The notes beneath the pieces are model-generated. The model saw nothing but the letters and a program-made list of their open reading frames with translations. It searched no databases and had not been told where the DNA came from. 64,000 nucleotides of DNA from Lysinibacillus odysseyi 34hs-1 = NBRC 100172. Its GTDB lineage: Bacteria > Bacillota > Bacilli > Bacillales_A > Planococcaceae. This document shows positions 36,022 to 46,172 of the stretch, one piece after another (position 1 is the stretch's first letter; the number at the start of each line of letters is the position of its first letter). The position numbers were made by a program, and so were the translations under genes. The stretch spans positions 62,001 to 126,000 of the forward strand of contig NZ_BCVX01000004.1 of NCBI RefSeq assembly GCF_001591965.1, in the 5' to 3' direction.

Positions 36022-36873
36022 GTGAATAATGAGAGAATTCCTGCAAAGGATACAATTATTGAGTATTTTTATGTCATCGCCGGAGCGGCTATAGTTGCAG
36101 TTGGCTTTAATGCATTTCTCTTTCCAAATCAAGTAGCTTCAGGCGGAGTAAGCGGGATCAGTACAATCCTGCATGGCATATTCGGCTGGAATGCAGGTAT
36201 TGTCCAATACGCCTTTAATATTCCGCTGTTTATAGCGGGGGTTCTCGTATTAGGAAAGAAGTTTGGCGTAAAATCATTGGTCGGCACTCTTGCCCTTCCG
36301 CTTTTTGTCATATTGACGGAGGATTGGAATGCCTGGACCTATACTCCTCTGCTCGGGGCGATTTTCGGGGGCATATTTGTTGGATTGGGGATTGGCCTCG
36401 TATTTAAAGGGAAGGCCTCGACAGGCGGCACAGATTTACTTGCTCAAATCATTACGAAGTATACAGGGCTGACATTAGGGACGAGCGTGCTGTTGATTGA
36501 TGGGCTGATTGCGATTAGTGCAGCGATTGTATTTGACATTGAAAAAGGGCTGTATGCATTAATCGGTCTTTATGTAACAACGAAGACGATTGATATTATT
36601 CAGCTTGGTTTTAGTCAATCGAAAATGGTGTATATTATAACAAATAAGCAAGACGAGATCCGGGATGCGATTTATAAAGAAATTAACCGTGGTGTGACAA
36701 AAATTCCCGCAGTCGGCGGCTATACAGAAAGTGAGAAGCCTGTATTGATGGTTGTTGTATACCAGACAGAATTCACAAAGCTGAAACAAATCATCCAAAC
36801 AGTTGACCCATCAGCCTTTGTCATCGTTTCGGACGCCTATGAAGTACTGGGTGAAGGTTTTAAACGTGCATAA
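36022..36873 (+). CDS. yvjA: YitT-family membrane protein (YvjA-like)
   Basis: 283 residues. Five or six TM helices in the first ~190 residues, with family motifs FPNQVASGGVSGIST, GKASTGGTDLLAQII and LYVTTKTID, then the cytosolic DUF2179 domain (KMVYIITNKQDEIRDAIYKEINRGVTKI). GTG start after AGGTAGGGG. cccB follows directly as beside yvjA in B. subtilis. Transport or signalling function is not established. Confidence 0.88.
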   Translation: MNNERIPAKDTIIEYFYVIAGAAIVAVGFNAFLFPNQVASGGVSGISTILHGIFGWNAGIVQYAFNIPLFIAGVLVLGKKFGVKSLVGTLALPLFVILTEDWNAWTYTPLLGAIFGGIFVGLGIGLVFKGKASTGGTDLLAQIITKYTGLTLGTSVLLIDGLIAISAAIVFDIEKGLYALIGLYVTTKTIDIIQLGFSQSKMVYIITNKQDEIRDAIYKEINRGVTKIPAVGGYTESEKPVLMVVVYQTEFTKLKQIIQTVDPSAFVIVSDAYEVLGEGFKRA

Positions 36874-36925
36874 AAATGCTATAATAGCCATATGTAAGTA
36901 AATTCATCTTTGGAGGGGTTTCAAA

Positions 36926-37270
36926 ATGAAAAAGAGATGGTTAGCAGTTTTCATGCTAGGGTCTGCACTAATGTTAGGAGCATGCGGCGGCAATGACTCA
37001 GATAACGCAAAAGATAATGGTAATACAAATGAAGAAAGCGGTGCTTCTGTCGATCCAAGCGAAAAGGTAGCACAGCAACGCTGTACAACATGCCATGGCG
37101 GCAACCTGCAGGGGATGGGCAATACACCGGCATTAAATAATGTAGGCTCCCGTTATTCCGAAGAGGAAATTTTAGATATCATTGAAAATGGTAAAGGGAA
37201 TATGCCTCCAGGTTTAGTACAAGGCGAGGAAGCAAAAGCGCTGGCAGCTTGGTTAGCTGAAAAGAAATAA
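36926..37270 (+). CDS. cccB: Cytochrome c-551 lipoprotein CccB
   Basis: 114 residues. Signal peptide with lipobox LGAC, an Asn/Asp/Gly-rich linker (residues ~20-50), then a small class I c-type domain with haem site CTTCH and the axial Met in GNMPPGL. It is anchored outside the membrane and passes electrons in the respiratory chain. RBS GGAGGGG. An extended -10 (TGCTATAAT, 36877-36885) lies just after the yvjA stop. Confidence 0.94.
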   Translation: MKKRWLAVFMLGSALMLGACGGNDSDNAKDNGNTNEESGASVDPSEKVAQQRCTTCHGGNLQGMGNTPALNNVGSRYSEEEILDIIENGKGNMPPGLVQGEEAKALAAWLAEKK

Positions 37271-37295
37271 TATAGAAGAGAATAAAGGGTGAATG

Positions 37296-37338
37296 GAGTT
37301 TTTCGGTAAGCGCAGCTTACCGGGGAGCTCTTTTTTTT
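37296..37338 (+). terminator. Terminator of cccB
   Basis: Long stem GAGTTTTTCGGTAAGC / GCTTACCGGGGAGCTC (some mismatches) with a GCA loop, followed by T8. Confidence 0.85.
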
Positions 37339-37640
37339 ATGAATAGGTATTTTGCTGGATATCCGATTTTCCGGTAAATTGAAGGAGTCTTTCGATGTAA
37401 ACGGTTCGACAATGGCAGATGGCGTGTTAAAATAAAGTGAAACTTCAAACAGCAGGGTTAATTCCCCCCTCTGATTGTTAGTAAAGCCAATCAGGTTTTT
37501 ACGAGCAGTTGAACTCCCGCCCATCCGTTTAGTCTGATAAAGGTGGGGCTGCATCTGTCACTATGTCTTTTAGTACAGATCACTTACTGCTCGTTAATCC
37601 GGAATAAGACAATATAAGTTGGAGGATTGGAGAGGTTGCG
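37339..37640. other. Non-coding interval before hprK
   Basis: No plus-strand gene. Hairpin CTGATTG / CAATCAG at about 37479-37503 and a CCCGCC / GGTGGG pairing further on. The minus strand is open for about 73 codons from ATG 37554 through this interval and into the cccB terminator (see findings). I recognise no known element. Confidence 0.3.
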
Positions 37641-38582
37641 ATGATTCAAGTAACAACAAGAGACGTAATGGAGAAGTTCGATTTAGAACTTGTCAGCGGC
37701 CAGGAAGGAATCGGGCGCTATATTACGACAAGTGATATTTCCAGACCTGGTCTTGAAATGGCGGGATATTTTACGCACTATCCATCAAATCGCGTCCAGC
37801 TTCTGGGAAAAACGGAGCTTTCCTTTTTTGAAATGCTGCCGGCCACTGACCGGCGTGATCGCATGATGAAGCTGTGTGCGCAAAATACACCGGCAATCAT
37901 AATTTCGCGGGAGCTTGAAGTACCGCAGGAACTGATTAATGCGTCTGAAGAAAATCATGTACCTGTATTGAAAACAAAGCTTACAACGACGCAATTTTCA
38001 AGCCGCCTGACGAACTTTCTGGAAAGTAAGCTGGCGCCGACAACAGCCATTCATGGTGTACTTGTAGATATTTATGGGATCGGCGTTTTGCTTCTCGGAA
38101 AAAGCGGCGTCGGGAAGAGCGAAACAGCGCTTGAACTGGTAAAGAAGGGGCACCGGCTGGTAGCTGATGACTGTGTGGAAATTCGCCAGGAATCGGAAAA
38201 TATGCTTATTGGCAGTCCACCGCCGTTACTTGAGCATCTTCTGGAAATTCGCGGTATTGGCATCATCGACATTATGACATTGTTTGGAGCCAGTGCAGTT
38301 CGGCCGTATAAGCGTATTACGCTTATTATAGAGCTTGAAAACTGGGATCCGGATAAAACGTACGATCGTCTAGGGTTAGATGAGGAAAAAATGCGCATCA
38401 TTGATACGGATTTGACAAAATTAACGATCCCTGTACAGCCGGGAAGAAATGTTTCGGTCATTATCGAAGTAGCTGCGATGAATTACCGTCTGAAAAAGAT
38501 GGGTGTCAATGCAGCCCAGGAGTTTTCCCGCCGGTTAGATGATATGATTGCCTCAAATGATGAAATAATGGATGATTTTTAA
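37641..38582 (+). CDS. hprK: HPr kinase/phosphorylase
   Basis: Phosphorylates and dephosphorylates Ser46 of HPr and Crh, setting catabolite repression. 313 residues: N-terminal domain (~1-130), Walker A GKSGVGKS at 153-160, and the HprK signature [15 protein letters not shown] near 205. Crh, one of its substrates, is encoded 16 kb downstream. It starts a group hprK-lgt-ppaX-yvoF conserved with B. subtilis. RBS GGAGAGG. Confidence 0.97.
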   Translation: MIQVTTRDVMEKFDLELVSGQEGIGRYITTSDISRPGLEMAGYFTHYPSNRVQLLGKTELSFFEMLPATDRRDRMMKLCAQNTPAIIISRELEVPQELINASEENHVPVLKTKLTTTQFSSRLTNFLESKLAPTTAIHGVLVDIYGIGVLLLGKSGVGKSETALELVKKGHRLVADDCVEIRQESENMLIGSPPPLLEHLLEIRGIGIIDIMTLFGASAVRPYKRITLIIELENWDPDKTYDRLGLDEEKMRIIDTDLTKLTIPVQPGRNVSVIIEVAAMNYRLKKMGVNAAQEFSRRLDDMIASNDEIMDDF

Positions 38583-38596
38583 AAAAGGAGAATGTT

Positions 38597-39418
38597 ATGA
38601 GCTATACATTACTTGCTATTGACCCGGTAGCCTTTCATTTAGGACCACTTGCTGTGAGATGGTACGGGATTTTGATTGCCACAGGTATCGTGCTTGCCTA
38701 TTTTTTGGCTCAGCGGGAAGCAGTACGCTTAGGACTGCATGAAGATTTTATCGGCGATATGCTGATTTGGGCAGTTCCGATTGCCATTGTCTCTGCCCGT
38801 ATTTACTACGTTTCAATGAAATGGGACTACTATGGGCAGAATCCCGGGAGAATTATCGAAATCTGGACGGGTGGTATCGCGATCCACGGGGCTTTAATCG
38901 GAGCCTTCATCACTGCCTATATTTATACGAAAAAACGCGGTGTGAGCTTTTTACGGGTTGCAGATATTACTGCACCAAGTATTCTAATCGGCCAAATAAT
39001 TGGAAGATGGGGAAACTTTATTAACCAGGAAGCATATGGCGGTCCTGTTTCCCGCAGTTTTTTGGAAAACCTTCACCTCCCGAACTGGCTGATTGAACAA
39101 ATGTATATTAAAAAAGAAGGTACATATGTACACCCGACATTTTTATATGAGTCGGTTTGGAATATTATCGGTTTAATTATTTTGCTCGTGGCACGCAAGT
39201 TTAACTGGCGGCGCGGGGAAATGTTCTTTTTCTATTTGATTTGGTATTCAGTAGGCCGTTTCTTCATTGAAGGTATGCGTACAGACAGCCTGTACTTGAT
39301 CGGCGATTTACGCTCGGCACAGATTGTATCTATTTTAGGGGTTGCGATCGGAATTATAGCAATTGTCTACCGCCGTGTGAACGTAAAACCCGCCGTACGC
39401 TATTTAGATAAAAAATAA
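38597..39418 (+). CDS. lgt: Prolipoprotein diacylglyceryl transferase
   Basis: Transfers diacylglycerol to the lipobox cysteine of prolipoproteins in the membrane. 273 residues with seven TM helices. The essential His/Gly region ([12 protein letters not shown]), the Lgt signature [15 protein letters not shown] and the C-terminal FLYESVWN and EGMRTDSLY are present. 14 bp after hprK with RBS AAAAGGAG. At least five predicted lipoproteins in this window would be its substrates. Confidence 0.97.
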   Translation: MSYTLLAIDPVAFHLGPLAVRWYGILIATGIVLAYFLAQREAVRLGLHEDFIGDMLIWAVPIAIVSARIYYVSMKWDYYGQNPGRIIEIWTGGIAIHGALIGAFITAYIYTKKRGVSFLRVADITAPSILIGQIIGRWGNFINQEAYGGPVSRSFLENLHLPNWLIEQMYIKKEGTYVHPTFLYESVWNIIGLIILLVARKFNWRRGEMFFFYLIWYSVGRFFIEGMRTDSLYLIGDLRSAQIVSILGVAIGIIAIVYRRVNVKPAVRYLDKK

Positions 39419-39443
39419 CGAAAAAGCGGGATGGAGATAGTGA

Positions 39444-39512
39444 AAAGGGCGTAACCACCGGGTACTAAATGGCGTGAAGCCAAATAAATTCAAGCTTCTT
39501 ATTACGTCCTTT
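39444..39512 (+). other. Structured intergenic element between lgt and ppaX
   Basis: AAAGGGCGTAA (39444-39454) pairs with TTACGTCCTTT (39502-39512) over 11 bp with one G-U, enclosing inner pairings GGC/GCC or GAAGC/GCTTC. No T-tract follows, so it is not a typical terminator. Confidence 0.35.
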
Positions 39513-39583
39513 ATAGTAACGGCAATCATCGACTCTATGTGAAAACGTACAGAACAAAGGGAAACTAAAGGAGCAATACAACG

Positions 39584-40222
39584 ATGACAAAAGCATTATT
39601 ATTTGATTTTGATGGAACACTGCTAGATACAAACGGCTTGATTATTGAAACATTTATGCATGTACTGAACGAACGGTTCCCCGGACAGTATCAGCCGCAG
39701 GATTGTGTCCGTTTCCTTGGTCCTTCACTTGCAGAGACGTTTAAGGAAATTGCCCCTGATGAAGTGGATGAGCTGATCGGCAAATACAGAGCATGGAATT
39801 TGGAACATCATGATGAGCTTGTAAAAGAGTATGAAGGTGTTGTGGAAACTTTGGAGAAGCTCAAGGAGATGGGGCTGCGGTTAGCAATCGTATCCACAAA
39901 GAGAAGAAATACGATTGCTCGCGGATTAGAAATCATCGGGGCAACGCATTTATTCGAGGTAATTATAGGAGTAGATGATGTCTCGCATGTGAAACCCGAC
40001 CCGGAACCGATTCTCCTTGCCTTGGAAAAACTAGGGTTAAACCAAAGTGACGTCATTATGATCGGCGACAATTCACATGATATCGAAGGTGGAAAAAATG
40101 CAGGCGTCCGCACAGCAGGGGTTGCCTGGGCATTCAAGGGGAAAGACTTCTTACAGCAGTTTAATCCGGACTATATGCTTAATCATATGTCCGATTTAAT
40201 TTCAATTGTAAAGGAAGCGTAG
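39584..40222 (+). CDS. ppaX: Pyrophosphatase PpaX (HAD family)
   Basis: Hydrolyses pyrophosphate released by HprK acting as phosphorylase. 212 residues. HAD motif I LLFDFDGTLLD with the nucleophile Asp, motif II IVSTK, motif III Lys in VSHVKPDPEP and motif IV MIGDNSHDIEGGKNAG. RBS AAAGGAG. Between lgt and yvoF as in B. subtilis. Confidence 0.95.
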   Translation: MTKALLFDFDGTLLDTNGLIIETFMHVLNERFPGQYQPQDCVRFLGPSLAETFKEIAPDEVDELIGKYRAWNLEHHDELVKEYEGVVETLEKLKEMGLRLAIVSTKRRNTIARGLEIIGATHLFEVIIGVDDVSHVKPDPEPILLALEKLGLNQSDVIMIGDNSHDIEGGKNAGVRTAGVAWAFKGKDFLQQFNPDYMLNHMSDLISIVKEA

Positions 40223-40225
40223 TGG

Positions 40226-40759
40226 ATGAGGAGAACGGAGCGTTATCAAGTTAAAGGGGCAAATTCATTATGGAATATGTATGATACGGTATCGTTCTGG
40301 AAAGTGATGAAGTGCTTTATCATAATTACAATTGGTCGGTTTGTACCTTCTTTACGGGTGAAAAATTGGCTGTACCGGACATTTTTGAAGATGAAGATCG
40401 GGAAGCAGACGTCCCTTGCTTTGATGGTAATGCCTGATACGATGTTTCCCGAGCGTATATCCGTTGGAGATAATACGGTCATCGGATTCAATACGACAAT
40501 CTTAGCGCATGAATATTTAATTGAAGAATATCGGCTCGGTGATGTAGTGATTGGCAGCAATGTGATGATTGGCGCTAACTCAACTGTATTGCCGGGAGTG
40601 GAAATCGGGGACGGAGCGATTGTATCGGCAGCTACACTGGTCCACCGCGATATTCCACCCGGCTGTATGGCAGGGGGAAATCCAATGCGGATCATCTATA
40701 CGGCAGAGCAAATGGCCGAACGCAAAAGAACAGATAACCCACAATGGCATAATGGATAA
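40226..40759 (+). CDS. yvoF: Hexapeptide-repeat acyltransferase (YvoF-like)
   Basis: 177 residues, three bp after ppaX. Left-handed beta-helix built from hexapeptide repeats (VGDNTVIGFNTTILAHEYLIEEY, VIGSNVMIGANSTVLPGVEIGDGAIVSAATLV), the active-site His in AHEYL, and the C-terminal PPGCMAGGNPMRII typical of NodL/maltose O-acetyltransferase-like enzymes. The acceptor is unknown. A good terminator follows. Confidence 0.88.
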   Translation: MRRTERYQVKGANSLWNMYDTVSFWKVMKCFIIITIGRFVPSLRVKNWLYRTFLKMKIGKQTSLALMVMPDTMFPERISVGDNTVIGFNTTILAHEYLIEEYRLGDVVIGSNVMIGANSTVLPGVEIGDGAIVSAATLVHRDIPPGCMAGGNPMRIIYTAEQMAERKRTDNPQWHNG

Positions 40760-40761
40760 GT

Positions 40762-40802
40762 AAATCAGGGAGGTCCAACAGATTGGATTTCCCTGATTTT
40801 TT
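40762..40802 (+). terminator. Terminator of the hprK-yvoF unit
   Basis: Stem AAATCAGGG / CCCTGATTT with inner TCCAA / TTGGA, followed by a T-rich tract. Confidence 0.88.
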
Positions 40803-41036
40803 ATTTAGCAATTTGGAATTGTCATTTTTTACAGCTGATGAATGGAGCATTTGCATTGGTCATATCGTGCGACATTATTTTGTACTCAACATTTTGATGA
40901 ACACAGGAAGAGAAAAGGGCCGTTATCCTGTTTTATGCTGAAAGCGGAAGCGATAGCGCATTTGTATTTTACGATAGTGTATAATGGTAGCAAAATAATT
41001 CAGAAGATTAGAGAAAGTGAATCTTTTGTGAATTCA

Positions 41037-41065
41037 TTGACTAAGTTGCAGAAGAGAAGTAAAAT
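41037..41065 (+). promoter_or_regulatory. Histidine operon promoter
   Basis: TTGACT (41037-41042), 17-bp spacer, TAAAAT (41060-41065). The rest of the 40803-41130 interval holds no gene and no T-box core sequence that I can see. Confidence 0.6.
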
Positions 41066-41130
41066 TACTTTCATACATTAGTAATCTACTACTCTAGTAC
41101 GTTAAAGTAAAAAGTTTAGGATGTGTCAGT

Positions 41131-42297
41131 ATGTCATCAATTAAAATGTTCGAAAAGCCGCTCGGGATGCGTGATACATTCCCGCAAATTTATGAAAAGC
41201 TTGAAGCAGTAAGGGAGACTGGAAGAACTCTACTTCGCACAAAAGGGTATGATTTTATCAAAACACCTACTGTTGAATATTACGATACAGTTGGCAAGGC
41301 CTCCGCTATTCATGATGCTACACTCTTTAAATTAGTTGACAGCCAGGGCAATACGCTAGTGCTTCGTCCGGATATGACAACTCCTATTGCACGGATTGTC
41401 ACATCAAAGCTGCTAAAGGAAAAAATTCCGCAGCGTTTGGCGTATTTTGAAAATGTCTTCCGGGCCCAGCAGCAGGAAGGCGGCCGTCCAGCCGAATTTG
41501 AACAGATGGGCATTGAGCTAATTGGCGATCATTCGGTGTATGCAGATGCAGAAGTCATCATAACAGCGATTGAGCTTTTGCAGGCATATGACATCCGCTC
41601 CTTTAAAGTAACGATTGGGCATGCCGGTGTGCTGAGCTGTATTTTAAAAGATTACACCGAGAGCGAGAAACAGGCAGCTGTACTGAATGAACTGCTCGTA
41701 AAGCGCAACTATGTGGGCTTTGAGGAAGCGGTTCTTACATTCGATTTGCCAAAAACAAAATCCGATGCGCTGCTGGCATTCATCGAGGAGGCCGTCAGTT
41801 TATCTTCAATTGAAGCAATCGAAAAATATGTGCGTAAAAATGATGCACTGGACTATATGCAAAAGCTATGGAAGCTGCTTGCAGAGGCAGGGCTTGAGAA
41901 ATACATAGCGTTCGATTTTACGTTATCAAGCCATATGAGCTATTACACGGGTATGTTATTTGAAGTATTTGCTGCAGGAAGCGGATTTCCATTAGGCAAT
42001 GGTGGTCGGTACGATGGACTGCTGGAGCATTTTGGGGCTGTTGTGGGAGCAACCGGCTTTGGGCTGCGTGTTGACAGGCTGCTGGAGGCAATGCCCCAGC
42101 AGCATATAAAAAATACAACAGCTCTTGTATTATTCGAGCCAGGCGCTTTTGGAAGAGCGCTGCAGCAGGCATCCTTACTTCGCGGACAGAACAAGCGTGT
42201 GACGATGCAATCGACAGTTGGGTTAGTTGATGCGGAGGCATTTAAAGAGCAGTTTCAGGAAGTGGTTTACTGCTATAAGCAGGAGGAAGAACAATGA
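41131..42297 (+). CDS. hisZ: ATP phosphoribosyltransferase regulatory subunit
   Basis: 388-residue HisRS-like protein without tRNA ligase activity that completes the short-form HisG. Class II motif regions [39 protein letters not shown] and [12 protein letters not shown] are present. Its 3' end overlaps hisG by 4 bp (ATGA). First gene of the operon. Confidence 0.95.
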   Translation: MSSIKMFEKPLGMRDTFPQIYEKLEAVRETGRTLLRTKGYDFIKTPTVEYYDTVGKASAIHDATLFKLVDSQGNTLVLRPDMTTPIARIVTSKLLKEKIPQRLAYFENVFRAQQQEGGRPAEFEQMGIELIGDHSVYADAEVIITAIELLQAYDIRSFKVTIGHAGVLSCILKDYTESEKQAAVLNELLVKRNYVGFEEAVLTFDLPKTKSDALLAFIEEAVSLSSIEAIEKYVRKNDALDYMQKLWKLLAEAGLEKYIAFDFTLSSHMSYYTGMLFEVFAAGSGFPLGNGGRYDGLLEHFGAVVGATGFGLRVDRLLEAMPQQHIKNTTALVLFEPGAFGRALQQASLLRGQNKRVTMQSTVGLVDAEAFKEQFQEVVYCYKQEEEQ

Positions 42298-42917
42298 GTG
42301 AATTAACAATTGCAATGCCGAAAGGGCGAATCTTCGAGGAAGCATATGAAATGCTATTGGAGGCGGGATTTAATCTACCGGAGGAAGTGGAGATGTCCCG
42401 CAAGCTGATGATTGAAATCCCGGAAGAGAAAATACGTTTTATCCTTGCGAAGCCAATGGACGTGCCTGTATATGTAGAGCATGGTGTAGCGGATATTGGA
42501 ATAGCGGGAAAAGATGTTTTACTGGAGCAGCGCCGCAGCGTCCATGAACTGCTGGATTTAAAAATCAGCCAATGCTATATCGCATCTGCGGGCTTGCCAA
42601 ATACGACAATGAATGAGATTGCCCCGCGTATTGCGACGAAATATCCGAACATTGCGATGAAATATTACAAGGGCTTAGGGGAGCAGGTGGAGATCATTGA
42701 GCTGAATGGTTCGATTGAGCTGGCGCCGATGATCGGCCTGGCAGACCGTATTGTTGATATTGTTTCGACAGGTCGGACGTTAAAGGAAAATGGACTTGTT
42801 GAATATGAGCATATTACAGACGTCTCATCTCGTCTGATTGCCAATCCGGTAAGCTACCGAATGAAGAGTGACCGTATTCAGGATCTTGTATCACGTCTGA
42901 AAAAACGTGTGGATTAG
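42294..42917 (+). CDS. hisG: ATP phosphoribosyltransferase, short form
   Basis: First step of histidine synthesis: ATP plus PRPP to phosphoribosyl-ATP. 207 residues, the short form that lacks the regulatory domain and needs His[15 protein letters not shown] at the N-terminus and the PRPP loop [14 protein letters not shown] are typical. Overlaps hisZ by ATGA. Confidence 0.96.
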   Translation: MSELTIAMPKGRIFEEAYEMLLEAGFNLPEEVEMSRKLMIEIPEEKIRFILAKPMDVPVYVEHGVADIGIAGKDVLLEQRRSVHELLDLKISQCYIASAGLPNTTMNEIAPRIATKYPNIAMKYYKGLGEQVEIIELNGSIELAPMIGLADRIVDIVSTGRTLKENGLVEYEHITDVSSRLIANPVSYRMKSDRIQDLVSRLKKRVD

Positions 42918-42930
42918 GAGAAGGATAAAG

Positions 42931-44211
42931 ATGAACATTACTACATTGACTAGTGAGATTTCATTAAAGCGCCAGCTGGAAGGCGGGAATGAAGAACAGC
43001 TGAAAACTGTACGCCAAGTAATCGCAGACGTACGGGAGCGCGGGGATGCGGCAATCCGTATGTACAGCGAGAAATGGGATGGGTTTGCCCCGGCAAAACT
43101 CCGTGTTACGGATGAAGAAATAAAGGAGGCAGTAAAAGGATTTGATGAACAGCTATATCAGGATCTTACAGAGGCTGCTGCTAATATCCGCCATTACCAC
43201 AGTGCCCAAAAACGCCACGGCTACGAACTGCCATTAGCAGACGGCTCCTGGCTGGGGCAGCGCATTACACCTCTTGATGCTGTTGGGCTTTATGTACCGG
43301 GAGGCTCGGCAGCATACCCATCTTCTGTGCTGATGAATGTAATCCCAGCCCAGGTAGCGGGTGTTAAGCGTATTGTAATTACATCGCCGGCTTCTCAGGA
43401 TGGAAAACTTCCGCCGGCAGTACTGGTGGCCGCTCATATTGTAGGCGTAAAGGAAATTTATAAAGTCGGCGGCGCACAGGCAATCGCAGCACTTGCGTAC
43501 GGAACAGAGACGATTGCACCGGTAGACAAGATCACCGGTCCCGGCAACATTTTTGTGGCTCTTGCGAAACGGGAGGTATTTGGCGAAGTAGCGATCGATA
43601 TGATTGCGGGACCATCAGAAATATGTGTACTGGCCGATGATACGGCCTATGCCGATGAAATTGCTGCTGATCTGCTGTCACAGGCGGAGCATGATGCAAT
43701 GGCATGTGCCATCTTAATTACAACAAGCGACACACTTGCAGAAACGGTGGCAGAGGAAGTGGAAAAACAGCTGCAAAAGCTTCCACGTGAAGCGATTGCA
43801 AGAAAGGCGATAGAAAACTTCGGTCATATTTATGTGGCAGAATCAATGGAAGAAGCGATTCGTGCGGTCAATTCATTGGCGCCTGAACATTTAGAGGTGA
43901 TGACTGACAAGGCGGTAGAAACAGCAAGGCGCATTACCCATGCAGGTGCCATTTTTATCGGCCGTTACAGCTCAGAGCCGGTAGGAGACTATTTCGCGGG
44001 AACAAACCATGTGCTGCCAACAAATAGTACAGCCAGGTTTGCAAGCGGTTTGAATGTTGATGACTTTATAAAACGGACAAGCATCGTCTATTACAGTGAA
44101 AAAACATGGGCACAAAACGCCCCTAAAATTGCCCGGCTTGCCCGCCTGGAAGGATTAGAGGGGCACGCGCGCGCAGTGGAATCACGGCGCTGGGATAAAG
44201 GAGAAGAATAG
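42931..44211 (+). CDS. hisD: Histidinol dehydrogenase
   Basis: Oxidises histidinol to histidine, the last two steps. 426 residues with the signature region MIAGPSEICVLADD, LLSQAEHDAMA and the zinc/active-site region AGAIFIGRYSSEPVGDYFAGTNHVLPT. ATG 42931 behind AGGAGAAGG is preferred over the in-frame codon at 42907, which overlaps hisG. Confidence 0.96.
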   Translation: MNITTLTSEISLKRQLEGGNEEQLKTVRQVIADVRERGDAAIRMYSEKWDGFAPAKLRVTDEEIKEAVKGFDEQLYQDLTEAAANIRHYHSAQKRHGYELPLADGSWLGQRITPLDAVGLYVPGGSAAYPSSVLMNVIPAQVAGVKRIVITSPASQDGKLPPAVLVAAHIVGVKEIYKVGGAQAIAALAYGTETIAPVDKITGPGNIFVALAKREVFGEVAIDMIAGPSEICVLADDTAYADEIAADLLSQAEHDAMACAILITTSDTLAETVAEEVEKQLQKLPREAIARKAIENFGHIYVAESMEEAIRAVNSLAPEHLEVMTDKAVETARRITHAGAIFIGRYSSEPVGDYFAGTNHVLPTNSTARFASGLNVDDFIKRTSIVYYSEKTWAQNAPKIARLARLEGLEGHARAVESRRWDKGEE

Positions 44212-44212
44212 G

Positions 44213-44809
44213 ATGGCACAACGTTTTGCACGGATCGAGCGCAGTACAAATGAAACAAAAATACAAGTGGAATTAAACCTGGACGGCAGCGGCCAGGCGG
44301 AAATCAAAACAGGCATCGGCTTTATGGACCATATGCTGGACCTATTTATCAAGCATGGGCTGTTTGACGGTAAAATTATCGCAAATGGTGACACATGGAT
44401 TGATGATCACCACACTACTGAAGATATAGGCATTGTGCTTGGACAAGTATTCCGGGAAGCACTCGGTGATAAAAAAGGGATCAAACGCTACGGAAATGCT
44501 TTTGTACCAATGGATGATGCGCTTGCACAGGCTGTTGTAGATTGTTCGAACCGTCCACATCTGGAATACCGGATAGAGCCTATGCTGAATGCAAAGGTCG
44601 GTACATTTGATACGGAGCTTGTTCATGAGTTTTTATGGAAATTTGCGCTGGAAGCCCGTATCAATTTGCATATTATTGTTCCGTATGGACAGAATACACA
44701 CCACATAATCGAAGCAATCTTTAAGGCTTTAGCACGTGCACTCGATGAAGCAGTACAATTCGATCCGCGTGTAAAGGGCGTACCATCAACGAAAGGACTG
44801 TTAACGTGA
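44213..44809 (+). CDS. hisB: Imidazoleglycerol-phosphate dehydratase
   Basis: 198-residue monofunctional HisB. Metal-binding motifs GFMDHMLDLFIKHG, DDHHTTEDIG and NTHHIIEAIFKALARAL are intact. One bp after hisD; its end overlaps hisH by 4 bp. Confidence 0.96.
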   Translation: MAQRFARIERSTNETKIQVELNLDGSGQAEIKTGIGFMDHMLDLFIKHGLFDGKIIANGDTWIDDHHTTEDIGIVLGQVFREALGDKKGIKRYGNAFVPMDDALAQAVVDCSNRPHLEYRIEPMLNAKVGTFDTELVHEFLWKFALEARINLHIIVPYGQNTHHIIEAIFKALARALDEAVQFDPRVKGVPSTKGLLT

Positions 44810-45426
44810 AAATCGGCGTAATTGACTATAGTATGGGAAACCTGTTCAGTGTGGAGCAGGCACTAAAACGATTGGATGCAGAGGTAGTAGTAACGAGCGA
44901 TAAGCAGGAGCTGAATACAGTCGATGCCCTTGTACTCCCGGGTGTCGGGGCCTTTCCGGACGCAATGAAACGATTAGAGGAAACAGGCCTGTTTGATTTG
45001 ATTAAACAGAGTGACAAACCAGTGCTCGGTATTTGTCTAGGTATGCAGCTGCTGTTCGAGGAAAGTGAAGAAGTAGCAAAGACGAAAGGACTTGGCATCT
45101 TTAAAGGAAGTATTAAACGTTTTACCGGTGTATCGCGTATTCCGCATATGGGATGGAATGAATTAGAGCTTGCACAGCTGCCTGCCTGGCTGAAAGGAAA
45201 GACATTACCGGCCGATCAACATGTCTATTTTGTACATTCCTTCTATGCTACAAATATGAAACAAGAAGAGCTGATCGCCTCTGCGGACTACGAAGGTGTC
45301 CTTGTGCCGGGTATCGTCGTTTCCGGTCATTTTACAGGGATGCAGTTTCATCCTGAAAAGTCAGGACAGTTCGGTCTGTTTTTATTACAGCAATGGTTAA
45401 AAGGCGTGGAGGTGGAAGTATGCTGA
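44806..45426 (+). CDS. hisH: Imidazole glycerol phosphate synthase, glutamine amidotransferase subunit
   Basis: 206 residues. Class I amidotransferase with the nucleophile Cys in [13 protein letters not shown] and the His/Glu of the triad in FHPEKSG; oxyanion region [11 protein letters not shown]. Produces ammonia for HisF. GTG start overlapping hisB. The 3' end overlaps hisF by 7 bp, so no room exists for hisA, which normally lies here. Confidence 0.96.
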   Translation: MKIGVIDYSMGNLFSVEQALKRLDAEVVVTSDKQELNTVDALVLPGVGAFPDAMKRLEETGLFDLIKQSDKPVLGICLGMQLLFEESEEVAKTKGLGIFKGSIKRFTGVSRIPHMGWNELELAQLPAWLKGKTLPADQHVYFVHSFYATNMKQEELIASADYEGVLVPGIVVSGHFTGMQFHPEKSGQFGLFLLQQWLKGVEVEVC

Positions 45427-46172
45427 CAAAACGAATCATTCCGTGTCTTGATGTGAAAGATGGACGTGTTGTAAAAGGAGTACAGTTTGTTGAGCTCCGT
45501 GATGCGGGCGACCCGGTAGAGCTGGCAAAGTTTTATGATGAGCAGGGTGCAGATGAATTGGTGTTTTTAGATATTTCCGCCTCACATGAGGGACGGGAGA
45601 CGATGATTGATGTTGTCCGGCAAACAGCAAGTGCGCTTGCTATCCCGTTTACAGTAGGGGGAGGTATTCGCACCCTGGATGATATGAAACGTATTCTGCG
45701 CGCAGGAGCAGATAAAGTATCTGTGAATACATCCGCACTTGAGCGTCCGGAGCTGATCAAGGAAGGGGCAGATTACTTCGGTGCCCAGTGTATCGTCTGT
45801 GCCGTTGATGCGCGTTTCTCGGAAGAAGACGGTACATGGATGGTTTATACACATGGCGGCCGCAATAAAACATCAAGAAAGGCGGTGGATTGGGCAAAAG
45901 AGGCTGTGCGTCTTGGAGCTGGCGAAATTCTGCTGACAAGCATGAACAAGGATGGCGAAAAGACAGGTTTTGATGTGGAGTTGACAAAAGCAGTGCGTGA
46001 GGCAGTCACTGTTCCTGTCATTGCTAGTGGAGGAGCGGGGAATGCAGAGCATTTTCGTGAAGTACTGCAGGAGGCAGATGCAGCTTTGGCGGCATCGATT
46101 TTCCACTATAAAGAAACGAGCGTAGCCGAAGTAAAAAGCTACCTTAGAGAAAAAGGAGTACATGTACGATGA
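45420..46172 (+). CDS. hisF: Imidazole glycerol phosphate synthase cyclase subunit
   Basis: 250-residue TIM barrel. Catalytic Asp11 in [13 protein letters not shown] and the second Asp in CAVDARF, phosphate sites TVGGGIR and SGGAGN, and the HisF-specific LLTSMNKDG distinguish it from HisA. ATG 45420; the upstream in-frame codon at 45393 lies deeper in hisH. Confidence 0.96.
   Translation: MLTKRIIPCLDVKDGRVVKGVQFVELRDAGDPVELAKFYDEQGADELVFLDISASHEGRETMIDVVRQTASALAIPFTVGGGIRTLDDMKRILRAGADKVSVNTSALERPELIKEGADYFGAQCIVCAVDARFSEEDGTWMVYTHGGRNKTSRKAVDWAKEAVRLGAGEILLTSMNKDGEKTGFDVELTKAVREAVTVPVIASGGAGNAEHFREVLQEADAALAASIFHYKETSVAEVKSYLREKGVHVR

Noticed and set aside
40803-41130. Possible histidine T-box before hisZ
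   Set aside because: No T-box core (GGTGGTACCGCG-like) and no terminator/antiterminator pair; a plain promoter explains the region.
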